Assembly: GCA_002753505.1 (NCBI GenBank)
Contig: PEAG01000007.1
Span: 1 to 64,000 of the forward strand
Length of the DNA: 64,000 bases
Direction of reading: 5' to 3'
Origin: Magnetococcales bacterium HCHbin5
GTDB taxonomy: Bacteria > Pseudomonadota > Magnetococcia > Magnetococcales > Magnetaquicoccaceae
In this document: positions 1 through 9,133 of the stretch, one piece after another
How the letters are laid out: each line of letters begins with the position of its first letter
Numbering within the stretch: the stretch's first letter is position 1
Translations under genes and position numbers: made by a program
Notes under the pieces: generated by a model
The model's database searches: none
What the model was told of the DNA's origin: nothing
What the model saw: only the letters and a program-made list of their open reading frames with translations

Positions 1-291
1 AAATGGGCTTCTGGGAAAGCGCGCCCGTTACATGCAGGGGCTTTGCCCCTGCACCCCACCGGGGAGCGTGACGCTCCCCGGACCCCTGCAATAGTTTGAA
101 AAGATTAGAAAAGCATGGGCGTGGTCATTGGGAAAGCGCACCCGTTACATGCAGGGGCTTTGCCCCTGCACCCCACCGGGGAGCGTGACGCTCCCCGGAC
201 CCCTGCAATAGTTTGAAAAGACTAATTAAGAGTACGAGTAACGTCATCATGTTAGCGTATATGGGGCTCTGCCCCCGCACCCCACCAGGAG
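1..291 (+). repeat. Foldback repeat element, copy A (partial)
   Basis: The window opens inside the right arm of a GC-rich foldback element that recurs at four other places. Visible are a hairpin with GCAGGGGC/GCCCCTGC arms (34-53), a 10-bp stem hairpin at 59-81 with CCGGGGAGCG arms, a second short unit with the same pair of hairpins (about 142-198), and a third truncated unit (248-291). The third unit stops 3 bp before the AGGAGG ribosome-binding site of the ABC transporter gene, so the repeat forms most of that gene's leader. The arm has the GCAAATGGGC-type sequence, which makes it the same orientation as the copy at 25.7 kb. The left part of the element lies outside the window. Confidence 0.85.
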
Positions 292-301
292 GGATGTAAG
301 C

Positions 302-2515
302 ATGCTTGTCTCCCAACCTGCGGACTCCCCCGGGGCCGACCTGGAAAGGGCCGCCATGGCCCGCCTGCTGCAACCGGAACAGGCACTGTCCGGGCTGTTG
401 CTGCAGTGCAGCCGCAACGGTGCGTTGGGGCCAGCCCTGGTGCCCCTGCTGGTGGCCCTCGGCTACCGGGGCGGCTGGCGGGCGGTGGCGGAAGCGTTGC
501 CCTACGACGAGGAACCCCTCGACCTGATGCGCCTGCGGGATACCCTGGCCCGCCTCTCCTTCACCAGCCATGTCGAACAGTGCGAATGGGCGGCCATTCA
601 TCCCCGCCGCCTGCCCTGCCTGTTCATCCCATCCCCCCAGACCGCCTGGATCCTGCTGCAGGACGCCTCCCACACCCTGGTCGCCTATGACACCGCCAGC
701 GGCCAGATAGAGCAACCCGGCCCGGACACCCCTGTCGGTACCGCCTGCTTCGTCGAACCCCTGGACCTGGAAGAGCGGGCCTCCCACCAGGCCCGCATGG
801 GCTGGTTTGGCCTGGTGACGGAACGGTTTCGCCAACTGCTGGGTCATGTGCTGATCCTGACCCTGCTGATCACCCTGATCCAGATTATTTTTCCACTCTT
901 TGTCATGACCGTTTATGACCGGGTGCTGGGCAGCGGTGCCATCGATACCCTGATCCACCTGCTCATCGGCATCAGCGTGGTGCTGGTGTTTGATTGGCTG
1001 TTGCGTAAAATTCGTTCCAGCATGGCCATTTATGTGGGCGCGCGCCTGGACGGCATCATCGGCTGCGCCACCTTCCTGCGGGTGCTTTCCCTGCCGGCTC
1101 TGTTTATCGAACGATCGCCGGTAGGGGTGCAGGTGGCCCGCTTCAAGGAGTTTGATGCCCTGCGGGCCTTCCTGACCAGCCCCCAGGCCATGCTGCTGTT
1201 TGACCTGCCCTTCTCCCTGTTGCTGCTGCTCATGATCGCCTTTCTAGGTGGGCTGCTGGTCTTTATTCCGCTGATCTCCATGGCCCTGTTTGTGCTGCTG
1301 TGGATGGTGGTGCAACCGATGGTGGTGCAGGCGGAGACCCGCAGCCGGTTGGCCAATGGCAGAAAAGAGGAGTTCGCCATGGAAACCTTGAACAAAATGG
1401 CAGCCATCCGCTACTGCGATGCCGAACGGATCTGGATGGAGCGGTTTCAGGCCCTGTCGGCCCTGTCGGCCCAGGCCAATCGGGATACCGAGCGGGTCAA
1501 CACCCTGGTCCAGACCGCCTCCCAACTGCTGGTGGTCACCACCGGCGTGCTGACCATCGCCGCCAGCGTATTCCAGGTGCTGGCAGGGGAGATGAGCGGC
1601 GGTGCCCTGGTGGCGGTGATGATTCTGGTCTGGAAGGTGCTGTCCCCGGTCCAGAGTGCCTTTCATGCCATCAGCCGCCTGCAACGGCTGCGAACCAATA
1701 TTCAACAGATGAACGCCCTGATGAACAGCAGCCCGGAACGGGATGAGTTTGCGGTGCCGGAACCGGTGCGGGCCATTCGGGGCACGGTGTCGTTTGCCGG
1801 CGTCGGTATCCGCTACCTCCCGGATGCCGAACCGGCCCTGGCCGGGGTCTCGTTTGATATTCGGGCGGGGGAGACGGTGGCGATCGTGGGCCCCAACGGC
1901 TCCGGCAAATCCACCGTGTTGAAACTGCTGCTGGGCCTTTATACCCCACAGGTGGGCCAGATTCGGATCGACGGGGCGGATATTCGCCGTCTGCACCCGG
2001 TCTCTTTGCGGCAGGCCATAGGGTACGCGCCCCAGTCTGCCACACTCTACCATGGCAGTATTGCGCAAAATTTGCGTCTCGCCAGTCCGCTGGCCTCCGA
2101 CGCGGAGCTGGAACGGGTCTGCCGCTGGGCAACAGCCTACGAGGCCATTCTTGCCCTGCCAGAGGGGTTCCAGACCTGGGTGGGGGGGCGCAATACCCAC
2201 GTGTTGCCCGCCGGCCTGGTGCAAAAAATTTCCCTGGCCCGCATCTACCTCAAGGCGGAGGCCGACGAAAAGGCGGTGGATGGACGCGGGCTGCTGCTGT
2301 TTGATGAGCCGACCAGCTCCCTGGACCGGGATGCCGATCTGGCCTTCATGGAACGGGTACGGGCCTGGCGCGGTCGCCATACCCTGCTCATCGTCACCCA
2401 TCGTCCCAGCCATATGCGCCTGGCAGATCGCATCTTTTATTTTGATCGCGGGGTGCTGCGGCTGGCGGGTCCAACGGCGGAAGTGCTGCCCAAAATTGTG
2501 AGGGAATCGGCGTGA
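302..2515 (+). CDS. Type I secretion ABC transporter (permease/ATPase) with degenerate C39-like domain
   Basis: Inner-membrane ATPase of a type I secretion system, expected to drive one-step export of the RTX adhesin encoded downstream. Domains: a C39-peptidase-like domain (about residues 25-150) without the usual Q...C catalytic start, so probably a substrate-docking domain; a six-helix transmembrane region (about 180-450); and a nucleotide-binding domain with Walker A GPNGSGKST (530-538), Walker B LLLFDEP (664-670) and the switch His in VTHRP (H700). The ABC signature is unusual: LPAGL at 635-639 replaces LSGGQ. The ATG has a strong AGGAGG site and follows a repeat directly. The stop overlaps the next start (GTGA), so the pair is translationally coupled. 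No TolC gene is adjacent. Family assignment is firm; the substrate is inferred from position. Confidence 0.93.
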   Translation: MLVSQPADSPGADLERAAMARLLQPEQALSGLLLQCSRNGALGPALVPLLVALGYRGGWRAVAEALPYDEEPLDLMRLRDTLARLSFTSHVEQCEWAAIHPRRLPCLFIPSPQTAWILLQDASHTLVAYDTASGQIEQPGPDTPVGTACFVEPLDLEERASHQARMGWFGLVTERFRQLLGHVLILTLLITLIQIIFPLFVMTVYDRVLGSGAIDTLIHLLIGISVVLVFDWLLRKIRSSMAIYVGARLDGIIGCATFLRVLSLPALFIERSPVGVQVARFKEFDALRAFLTSPQAMLLFDLPFSLLLLLMIAFLGGLLVFIPLISMALFVLLWMVVQPMVVQAETRSRLANGRKEEFAMETLNKMAAIRYCDAERIWMERFQALSALSAQANRDTERVNTLVQTASQLLVVTTGVLTIAASVFQVLAGEMSGGALVAVMILVWKVLSPVQSAFHAISRLQRLRTNIQQMNALMNSSPERDEFAVPEPVRAIRGTVSFAGVGIRYLPDAEPALAGVSFDIRAGETVAIVGPNGSGKSTVLKLLLGLYTPQVGQIRIDGADIRRLHPVSLRQAIGYAPQSATLYHGSIAQNLRLASPLASDAELERVCRWATAYEAILALPEGFQTWVGGRNTHVLPAGLVQKISLARIYLKAEADEKAVDGRGLLLFDEPTSSLDRDADLAFMERVRAWRGRHTLLIVTHRPSHMRLADRIFYFDRGVLRLAGPTAEVLPKIVRESA

Positions 2516-3900
2516 CTGAACAACAGACTCTGGCCCGCCAATCCCCCAAACCGCTGGCGGTTGCACCCGCTTCCAGCCTGCCGACAGCGACCTATCAGCG
2601 CAACCGCTACCTGGCGCAATCGGTTCTGTTTGAAGAGTCCGGCCTCTCCCGCCTGGTCCGCCTCGCCCTGCTGCTGGTGGCCCTCGGGGTGCTGCTGTTT
2701 TTTGCCTGGGCCAGCTATTTTACCATCGATGAGGTGGCACACACCCCCGGGCAGGTGATCTCCGCCCTGCCCGTGCAGCGCATCCAGCATCTGGAAGGGG
2801 GGATTGTGCAGGAAATTCTGGTGCGGGAACGGGATGTGGTGCAGGCGGGTCAGGTGCTGGTGCGGCTGGACCCCCAGGCATCGCAGACAACCTTGCGCCA
2901 GGCGCAGGCCGAACAGGCCAATCTGCTGGCCTGGCAGATACGGCTGCAAGCCTTTCTGGACGATTCGGAGCCGGATTTCAGCCCGCTTCCACCGGAGTCT
3001 GCCGGCGTGGTCGACAGCCAGATCGCATTGTTGGCCGCCCAGCGACAGGCCAGGGAGAGTCAACGCACCCTGTTGAACCTGCAGGCCAAAGGCCACCTGC
3101 AGGAGGTGGAGCAACTGCAAGGGCAGCTTCCGTTCATCGAGACCCGCATCCAGTTGGCACAAGAGCAAAAAACCGCCCATGAGAACGCCCTGCGCAAAGG
3201 GGCCTCCTCCCGGCAGGATGTGATTCATGCCGAACAACAGCTCAATGATGCCCAGGTGGAGCTGCAGCGCAATCGGGATCAGCAGGCCAGGGCCCGGAAA
3301 GAGTGGCAGGAGACCCTGCTGGATCTGGCCAAACGGGAGGACGATCTGCGGGAAAAATCCCTGGGCGAGTTGAGCAAAGTTACCGCCGAACTGAAAAAAG
3401 TGGGGCAGGGGCTGGCCCAGGCCGCCGATCGGGTGGCCCGGTTGGAGGTCCGCTCACCGGTGGACGGGGTGGTGCAGGAGATGCCGGTCAAAACGGTGCG
3501 GGGGGTGTTGACTCCCGGTGCCCTGATTGCGGAAATTGTCCCGATCGGCCCGGTGCGCTTTCTGGAAGTGCGGATTCGGACCCTGGACGTGGGACACCTG
3601 GCGGTGGGACAACGGGTGACGGTGAATGTCAGTGCCTACGATTTTTCCCGCTACGGGGGGATCGATGGTACCCTGGAGTCCATCTCCCCGACCACCTTTC
3701 AGGAGTCGGACGGCAAGGAGCCCTACTATAAAGGGTTGATCCGGCTGCATAAAACCTATGTCGGTCACCGGCCCAAAGTCAACGAGGTGTTGCCGGGCAT
3801 GGTGGTCCAGGCGGATATCCATACCGGGGCCAAGACCCTGATGGAATATTTGTTAAAACCCATTTATTCTTCCATAGATCAATCGTTCAGAGAACGCTGA
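2512..3900 (+). CDS. HlyD-family membrane fusion protein of type I secretion system
   Basis: Periplasmic adaptor that links the ABC transporter to an outer-membrane TolC channel. It has a short cytoplasmic N-terminus, one transmembrane helix (about residues 47-70), a lipoyl half-motif after it (HLEGGIVQEILV), long coiled-coil helices (about 130-300), and the second lipoyl half with a beta-barrel (RSPVDGVVQEM, then LEVRI). The ending of a PrtE/LapC-type adaptor follows, including the PGMVVQADI segment. Its length of 462 residues is normal for the family. The GTG start lies inside the stop of the ABC gene. It probably acts with that protein as one export pump; the TolC partner may be the gene at 49701. 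Confidence 0.95.
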   Translation: MTEQQTLARQSPKPLAVAPASSLPTATYQRNRYLAQSVLFEESGLSRLVRLALLLVALGVLLFFAWASYFTIDEVAHTPGQVISALPVQRIQHLEGGIVQEILVRERDVVQAGQVLVRLDPQASQTTLRQAQAEQANLLAWQIRLQAFLDDSEPDFSPLPPESAGVVDSQIALLAAQRQARESQRTLLNLQAKGHLQEVEQLQGQLPFIETRIQLAQEQKTAHENALRKGASSRQDVIHAEQQLNDAQVELQRNRDQQARARKEWQETLLDLAKREDDLREKSLGELSKVTAELKKVGQGLAQAADRVARLEVRSPVDGVVQEMPVKTVRGVLTPGALIAEIVPIGPVRFLEVRIRTLDVGHLAVGQRVTVNVSAYDFSRYGGIDGTLESISPTTFQESDGKEPYYKGLIRLHKTYVGHRPKVNEVLPGMVVQADIHTGAKTLMEYLLKPIYSSIDQSFRER

Positions 3901-3913
3901 TTGTCCTTGATAT

Positions 3914-3945
3914 GTAAAAAAACATGTCATGACATGTTTTTTTAC
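3914..3945. terminator. 32-bp perfect palindrome, probable bidirectional terminator or operator
   Basis: A perfect inverted repeat with no unpaired centre: GT, seven A, CATGTCATGACATG, seven T, AC. It starts 13 bp after the stop of the HlyD gene. A GC-poor stem followed by seven T resembles an intrinsic terminator in both directions, but a dyad with no loop is also typical of a protein-binding operator. It lies about 170 bp upstream of the predicted sigma-54 promoter of the adhesin, so an activator or repressor site is possible. Confidence 0.6.
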
Positions 3946-4115
3946 GATGCTGTTTTTATTCTATATAGATCAACTATTTGCATTGCATTGTCTGCCGCAG
4001 CTGAACCATTTCTTTTACAGATTTCAGGGGGCAACGGCCCGATTTTCGGGAGGGATTGGCGGTGGTTTTTGTTTAACTTATTGTATTTTAAATAATTATT
4101 TTTTATGGTACGATT

Positions 4116-4131
4116 GTTGCGGGTGGGATGT
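4116..4131 (+). promoter_or_regulatory. Predicted sigma-54 (RpoN) promoter of the adhesin operon
   Basis: TGGTACGATTGTTGCG keeps the invariant GG and GC spaced by exactly ten bases, and matches the consensus TGGCACG-N4-TTGCW at nearly every position. It lies 73 bp upstream of the adhesin ATG, in the AT-rich 304-bp gap after the HlyD gene. The stretch 4020-4110 shows nothing else I can name. A sigma-54 activator with an intact GAFTGA loop is encoded at 44559. Confidence 0.65.
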
Positions 4132-4204
4132 TGGGCAGCTCATCCGAATAGGCTTGCCCCGATTTTTTAACCATCAGCCTGTATATGCATGAAGGAGTCA
4201 GACC

Positions 4205-7200
4205 ATGGCTACCACCGATCAAACCAATTCAACGGAGTCTGCGGCCGTTGTGGGATCCTACTCAGCCGTTGCTGCAACGTTGGAAGATGCGGCTGTTGCC
4301 CTGGATCTGAACCTGGCCGTTCCCAATTCCAGTGGTTCCAATTTCCTGGCGGGCGACCTGGTTCTCACCGGTGTGCCGGCCGGGGCCAGCCTGAACAAGG
4401 GGACGGCGGGCGATAACAATACCTGGGTTATCTCCGCAGCCGATTTGCAGGTCTCTGCCACCGATGCCAACGGCAATCCGACCGCCTGGACGGTGCCCGG
4501 TCTGGAGATCACCCCGGCGGCGGACAGTGGGGACAACATCAATCTGGGGGTCGAGATGAGCGTCAGTGACGCCAGCGGTACCCAGGTGGTCACCATGAAT
4601 CCGATACAGATTACGGTGACCCCTCAGGCCGATGGGGCACAGATCAGCAGCACGACCGGGAGTGACACCGATCTGCAATTTTCCTTGATCGATACCGACG
4701 GCTCCGAATTTGTCGACGGCAACCTGGTATTGACCGGCATTCCCACCGGAGCCACCCTGAACAAGGGGATGGCCGGTCCAGACAACACCTGGTTGATCTC
4801 CCAGTCCGATTTGCAGGTGACCCAGACCAACAGCGACGGTCAACCGGTGGGTTGGACCCTGGCCGATCTGCAGGTGACGCTGCCGGGCGGGGGTACCGGT
4901 TCGGTGGCCGCCGGGGTGCAAATCACCGTAGGGGATGGGTTTGATACGCAAACCTCCAGCGGCCAGGTGCAGATCGCCATTGCACCCGCGACCACCACCA
5001 CCACCGGCTCTTACAACCCGACCGGCACTTCGGTGGCCCCCCGCTATGCCGACCCGGCCGCGGCCCCTGACATCTCTTTCCATGCCACCGCCGGTACGGA
5101 AGGCTCCTCCATCGACATCAGCCTGAATGTTGCCTTGACCGATACCGATGGTTCCGAATCGTTGCTGGGCAATCTGATCATCTCCGGCGTGCCGGCCGGG
5201 GCCACCCTGAGTGCGGGGACGGCCGGGCCGGATGGTACCTGGATTCTGGCTCCCTCCGACCTGACGGTCAGCGCGGTCAACGCCACCGGCAAGGCCATTG
5301 CCTGGTCGGTGCCGGGCCTGACCCTGACTCCGCCCGCAGACAGCGGCGACAATTTTCAACTGAGTCTGCAGGTGACCAACAAGGACATCATCTATGTGCG
5401 CTCCACCACCGTGCGGGAGTTGGTGCGGGAGACCGCCCAGGTGGATGGCATGGTGTTTGACATCAGTGCGGCACCGGATGCCCAGAGTGGTACGACCGCC
5501 CTGAATATTCATTTGAGCCAGACGGATAGCGATGGTTCAGAATTTTTGGCCGGCAACCTGGTGTTGACCGGGGTGCCGGATGGTGTCACCCTGAACAAAG
5601 GGGTGGCGGGCCCGGATCATACCTGGATCATCTCCCGCTCCGATCTGCAAGTCTCGGAGACCAATGCGGCTGGAGATGCCATCGGTTGGACGGTGCCAGA
5701 GTTGCAACTGACCTCCACCACCTACGGCGGCGGGCAGGTGGCGTTGGGGGTGCAGGTTGAGGTTGGGGATGGGTTTGATCGGCAGTCCAGTGGGGCACAG
5801 ATGGTGGTGGAGATGCCACAGGCGACTGTACCGCCCGTGACCGCACCGCCGGAGACGATGCCGCCGGAGACGATGCCGCCGGAGACGATGCCGCCGGAGA
5901 CGATGCCGCCGGAGACGATGCCGCCGGAGACGATGCCGCCGGAGACGGCACCGCCGGTAGCGGATGAAGCGGTGTTTACCAATGCACCCGCCGCAGGCTC
6001 GGAGGATACCGCCATCGCCCTGGATATCCAGGTCGGGTTGACGGATCGGGGCGGCTCGGAATCTTTGCAGGGGGATTTGATCATTACCGGCCTGCCGGAG
6101 GGGGCGACGTTGAACAAGGGGGTTGCCGGCCCGGATCATACCTGGATCATCTCCCAGGCCGATTTGCAGGTGACGGAGACGGACGGGGAGGGCCATCCGT
6201 TGGCCTGGACCGTGCCCGATCTGCAGATAACACCGGCAGCGGACAGCGGCGACAGTTTCACCCTGGGGGTGTCGGTGACGGTTGTCGATGGGACTGATAC
6301 CCGGGTGAGCAGCAGTCAGATACAGGTGGATGTGACGCCGCAGGCGGATGGGGTGACCTTTGCCCCCACAGCGGCGGCCGGTGTGGAAGATTCGGCCATC
6401 GCCCTGGATGTGCGGTTGAGCCTGACGGATCGGGATGGTTCGGAAACCCTGGTGGGGGATCTGGTATTGACGGGTCTGCCGGAGGGGGCTACCTTGAACA
6501 AGGGGGTTGCCGGTCCGGATCACACCTGGATACTCTCGCAGGCGGATCTGCAGGTGACCGAGACGACAGCGGATGGCAAGCCGTTGGCGTGGAGTGTGCC
6601 GGGGTTGCAGGTGACGCCGGCAGCGGACAGCGGCGACAGCTTTACCCTGGGCCTGCAGATGACGGTGAGTGATGGCAGCAGCACGCGGGTGGACAACAGC
6701 CAGATTGTGGTGGATGTGACAGCGCAGGCGGACGGGGTGCTGTTTGCTCCCACAACGGCAGCGGGTCTGGAGGATACCGCCATCGCCCTGGATGTGCGGC
6801 TGAGTCTGGCCGATCAGGATGGGTCGGAAGCCCTGGTGGGGGATGTGATCCTGGCGGGGATACCCGACGGGGCCAGTTTGAACAAGGGTGTGGCCGGTCC
6901 GGATCATACCTGGATACTCTCCCAGGCCGATCTGCAGGTGACAGCGATGACGGCGGATGGCAAGCCGTTGGCATGGAGTGTGCCGGGCCTGCAGATTACA
7001 CCGGCGGCCAACAGCAATGTCGATTTTGCGGTGACGGTTCAGGCCACGGTGTCGGATGGGGCGGATCTGCGTACCCTGACCAGTGAGCCCATTCATGTGG
7101 ATATTACCGGGGTGGCCGACTCGCCGATCTGGACGGCCAATGCGGTGACGGGCAACGAAGATACCGCCATCGCCCTGGGGTTGGATCTGCAACTGACGGA

Positions 7201-9112
7201 TCTGGACGGCTCGGAGTCCATCGGCAATATTCTGATTGCCGGGGTACCGGATCAGGCCCATCTGTCGGTCGGCAGTTTTGATGCGGAGACCGGTTTGTGG
7301 ACAGTCTCCTATGCCGATCTGCCCCATCTGGCCATCACCCCGCCGCAAAATTTTGCCGGTGAGATTCAACTGACCTTGACGGCAATGTCGACCGAAAACG
7401 ACGGTTCGGCCCTCGCCACATCGGCCTCGTTGCAGATCAGCGTCAATGCCGTACCGGATGCCCCTGTGTTGGCCTTGGACGCAGAGAGTCGGCAGGTGCA
7501 GGGAGCCGATGGGGTGCTGGATCTCTATGTTGCCAAAGGGGGCAACGGCAACTCGGGTACCTTCCAGTTGTTCATGGATGGTGAGTTGTATGGTACCTTC
7601 ACCACGGCGGTGGCCCATAATTCGTCGGGCAACTGGGACCATATCGTGATCCAGGATGAACGGTTTGCCGAAGGGGCGGAGCATGTGTTCAGCATCCAGG
7701 CCCTGGAGTCCAAGTCCAATATTCTGGTGGACAAGATTGTCTACAACAACACCGTATTGAACGCTGAAACCGATGGCATGTTGATGCGGGCCGGTGACTC
7801 GGACGACTATTTCAAGTCGAATGATCGCCACTCCCGGGAGTCAGGGGAGGATGAACACGGTCATCGTCACCATCACCATGGCCGGGGGGATGACGATTTC
7901 AGAGCCTTCCACCATGGCCGGGGAGATGACCAGAGCGCGGGCGTTCTCTTTGACGACCATGTCAAGTTGAACCCGAACGGGGAGATTCTGTTCCATGTCT
8001 CCAACCAGGTGACCATACCGGTGACGGCGGGACTCTCCATCGCGGATGTGGACAGCCACCAACTCAGTGCGGCGACGGTGGCTATCGCCTCCGGGATGCA
8101 GGACGGTGATTTTCTCAGCTTCAATGGCTATGCCCTGGTGGAGCAGGCGGATGGTCGGTTTATGCTGGCCGGCACCCAGATCGAGGTGGTGGGGGGCGGT
8201 ATTGACCCCCTGACAGGTCGGCTGGAGCTGGCGGGATTGGATGATATCGCGGTCTACAAGGATGTGTTGAATGCCCTGCAACTGAACACCTTTGAGAGCG
8301 GCGAGCGGCACATTGACTTTCAGGTGGTCGATGAGAGTGGCGAGTGGAGTCAGGTGGACTCCCTGCGGTTGGAGGTGCTGGACCCGACCCAACAAGGCGG
8401 CGATGGGGTGCAAGGCAATCTGATCGTCGGTGGTCAGGGCAATGATCGCCTGCAGGGAACCCGGGGCGATGATGACATCCGTGGCAACGCCGGCCATGAC
8501 CATCTGCTGGGTGGCCGTGGCAATGATCGCCTGGACGGTGGTAGCGGGGATGACATTCTCTGGGGGGATCGGGGTCAAGATACCCTGTTGGGTGGGGATG
8601 GCAACGATCGCCTGCACGGGGGTCGGGACAATGATACCCTGGAGGGTGGGGCGGGTGATGACCGCCTGTATGGGGATCAGGGCAATGACTATCTCAATGG
8701 CGGCGATGGCAATGACCTGCTCTATGGCGACCAGGGCAACGATACCCTGATCGGTGGCCTGGGCAATGATACCCTGCGTGGTGGCGCGGGAAACGATGTA
8801 TTGCAAGGAGGTAAAGGCAATGACCAGCTCGTGGGTGGTGATGGCAATGATCGCTTTATCGTTGGGGCAGGGGATGGCCATGATACGGTTGCGGGTGGGC
8901 GGGGCTGGACCGATACCGTGCATCTGCTCGAAGTCGGTTCGGGGCCGGTAGCCCATGCAACCCATGCAGGTGAATGGACGGTGGAAAGCTCGGTCTCCTA
9001 TCGGGTGGAGGGCAACTCGCTGGTCTTTCAATCGGCGGATGCCTCCGGCACCATCCATTTGGGGGATGGTACCCAGGTGGAGTTTCGGGACATCGCTGCC
9101 ATCTCCTGGTAG
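4205..9112 (+). CDS. Large RTX adhesin with cadherin-like repeats
   Basis: Predicted type I-secreted surface adhesin of 1635 residues. There are eight related domains of about 120 residues (roughly residues 20-1080) with the recurring pattern [43 protein letters not shown] Pro-rich linker of PPETM repeats (548-582) separates domains four and five. Next come a domain of about 95 residues resembling Ca-dependent carbohydrate-binding modules (about 1085-1185), a His/Asp-rich stretch with two HHGRGDD motifs (about 1217-1245), another cadherin-like domain, and many RTX nonapeptides GGxGNDxLx (about 1405-1555). The C-terminal 75 residues probably hold the type I signal. There is no N-terminal signal peptide, as expected. 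The start has a GAAGGAG site. The next gene follows after 21 bp, and the ABC/HlyD pair lies upstream. Confidence 0.9.
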   Translation: MATTDQTNSTESAAVVGSYSAVAATLEDAAVALDLNLAVPNSSGSNFLAGDLVLTGVPAGASLNKGTAGDNNTWVISAADLQVSATDANGNPTAWTVPGLEITPAADSGDNINLGVEMSVSDASGTQVVTMNPIQITVTPQADGAQISSTTGSDTDLQFSLIDTDGSEFVDGNLVLTGIPTGATLNKGMAGPDNTWLISQSDLQVTQTNSDGQPVGWTLADLQVTLPGGGTGSVAAGVQITVGDGFDTQTSSGQVQIAIAPATTTTTGSYNPTGTSVAPRYADPAAAPDISFHATAGTEGSSIDISLNVALTDTDGSESLLGNLIISGVPAGATLSAGTAGPDGTWILAPSDLTVSAVNATGKAIAWSVPGLTLTPPADSGDNFQLSLQVTNKDIIYVRSTTVRELVRETAQVDGMVFDISAAPDAQSGTTALNIHLSQTDSDGSEFLAGNLVLTGVPDGVTLNKGVAGPDHTWIISRSDLQVSETNAAGDAIGWTVPELQLTSTTYGGGQVALGVQVEVGDGFDRQSSGAQMVVEMPQATVPPVTAPPETMPPETMPPETMPPETMPPETMPPETMPPETAPPVADEAVFTNAPAAGSEDTAIALDIQVGLTDRGGSESLQGDLIITGLPEGATLNKGVAGPDHTWIISQADLQVTETDGEGHPLAWTVPDLQITPAADSGDSFTLGVSVTVVDGTDTRVSSSQIQVDVTPQADGVTFAPTAAAGVEDSAIALDVRLSLTDRDGSETLVGDLVLTGLPEGATLNKGVAGPDHTWILSQADLQVTETTADGKPLAWSVPGLQVTPAADSGDSFTLGLQMTVSDGSSTRVDNSQIVVDVTAQADGVLFAPTTAAGLEDTAIALDVRLSLADQDGSEALVGDVILAGIPDGASLNKGVAGPDHTWILSQADLQVTAMTADGKPLAWSVPGLQITPAANSNVDFAVTVQATVSDGADLRTLTSEPIHVDITGVADSPIWTANAVTGNEDTAIALGLDLQLTDLDGSESIGNILIAGVPDQAHLSVGSFDAETGLWTVSYADLPHLAITPPQNFAGEIQLTLTAMSTENDGSALATSASLQISVNAVPDAPVLALDAESRQVQGADGVLDLYVAKGGNGNSGTFQLFMDGELYGTFTTAVAHNSSGNWDHIVIQDERFAEGAEHVFSIQALESKSNILVDKIVYNNTVLNAETDGMLMRAGDSDDYFKSNDRHSRESGEDEHGHRHHHHGRGDDDFRAFHHGRGDDQSAGVLFDDHVKLNPNGEILFHVSNQVTIPVTAGLSIADVDSHQLSAATVAIASGMQDGDFLSFNGYALVEQADGRFMLAGTQIEVVGGGIDPLTGRLELAGLDDIAVYKDVLNALQLNTFESGERHIDFQVVDESGEWSQVDSLRLEVLDPTQQGGDGVQGNLIVGGQGNDRLQGTRGDDDIRGNAGHDHLLGGRGNDRLDGGSGDDILWGDRGQDTLLGGDGNDRLHGGRDNDTLEGGAGDDRLYGDQGNDYLNGGDGNDLLYGDQGNDTLIGGLGNDTLRGGAGNDVLQGGKGNDQLVGGDGNDRFIVGAGDGHDTVAGGRGWTDTVHLLEVGSGPVAHATHAGEWTVESSVSYRVEGNSLVFQSADASGTIHLGDGTQVEFRDIAAISW
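5846..5950 (+). repeat. 15-bp tandem repeat encoding PPETM
   Basis: Six identical 15-bp units (CCGCCGGAGACGATG) and a seventh variant unit ending in GGCA encode PPETM x6 then PPETA. Exact identity at the DNA level, including third positions, points to recent expansion by slippage or unequal exchange. The product is a stiff Pro-rich spacer between adhesin domains. Confidence 0.95.
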
Positions 9113-9133
9113 CTGTCCGGGTAGGGGGCGCGC

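Noticed and set aside
5537-7831. Long minus-strand open frame opposite the RTX adhesin
   Set aside because: Same cause: antisense of repeated domains, including an antisense of the PPETM array.
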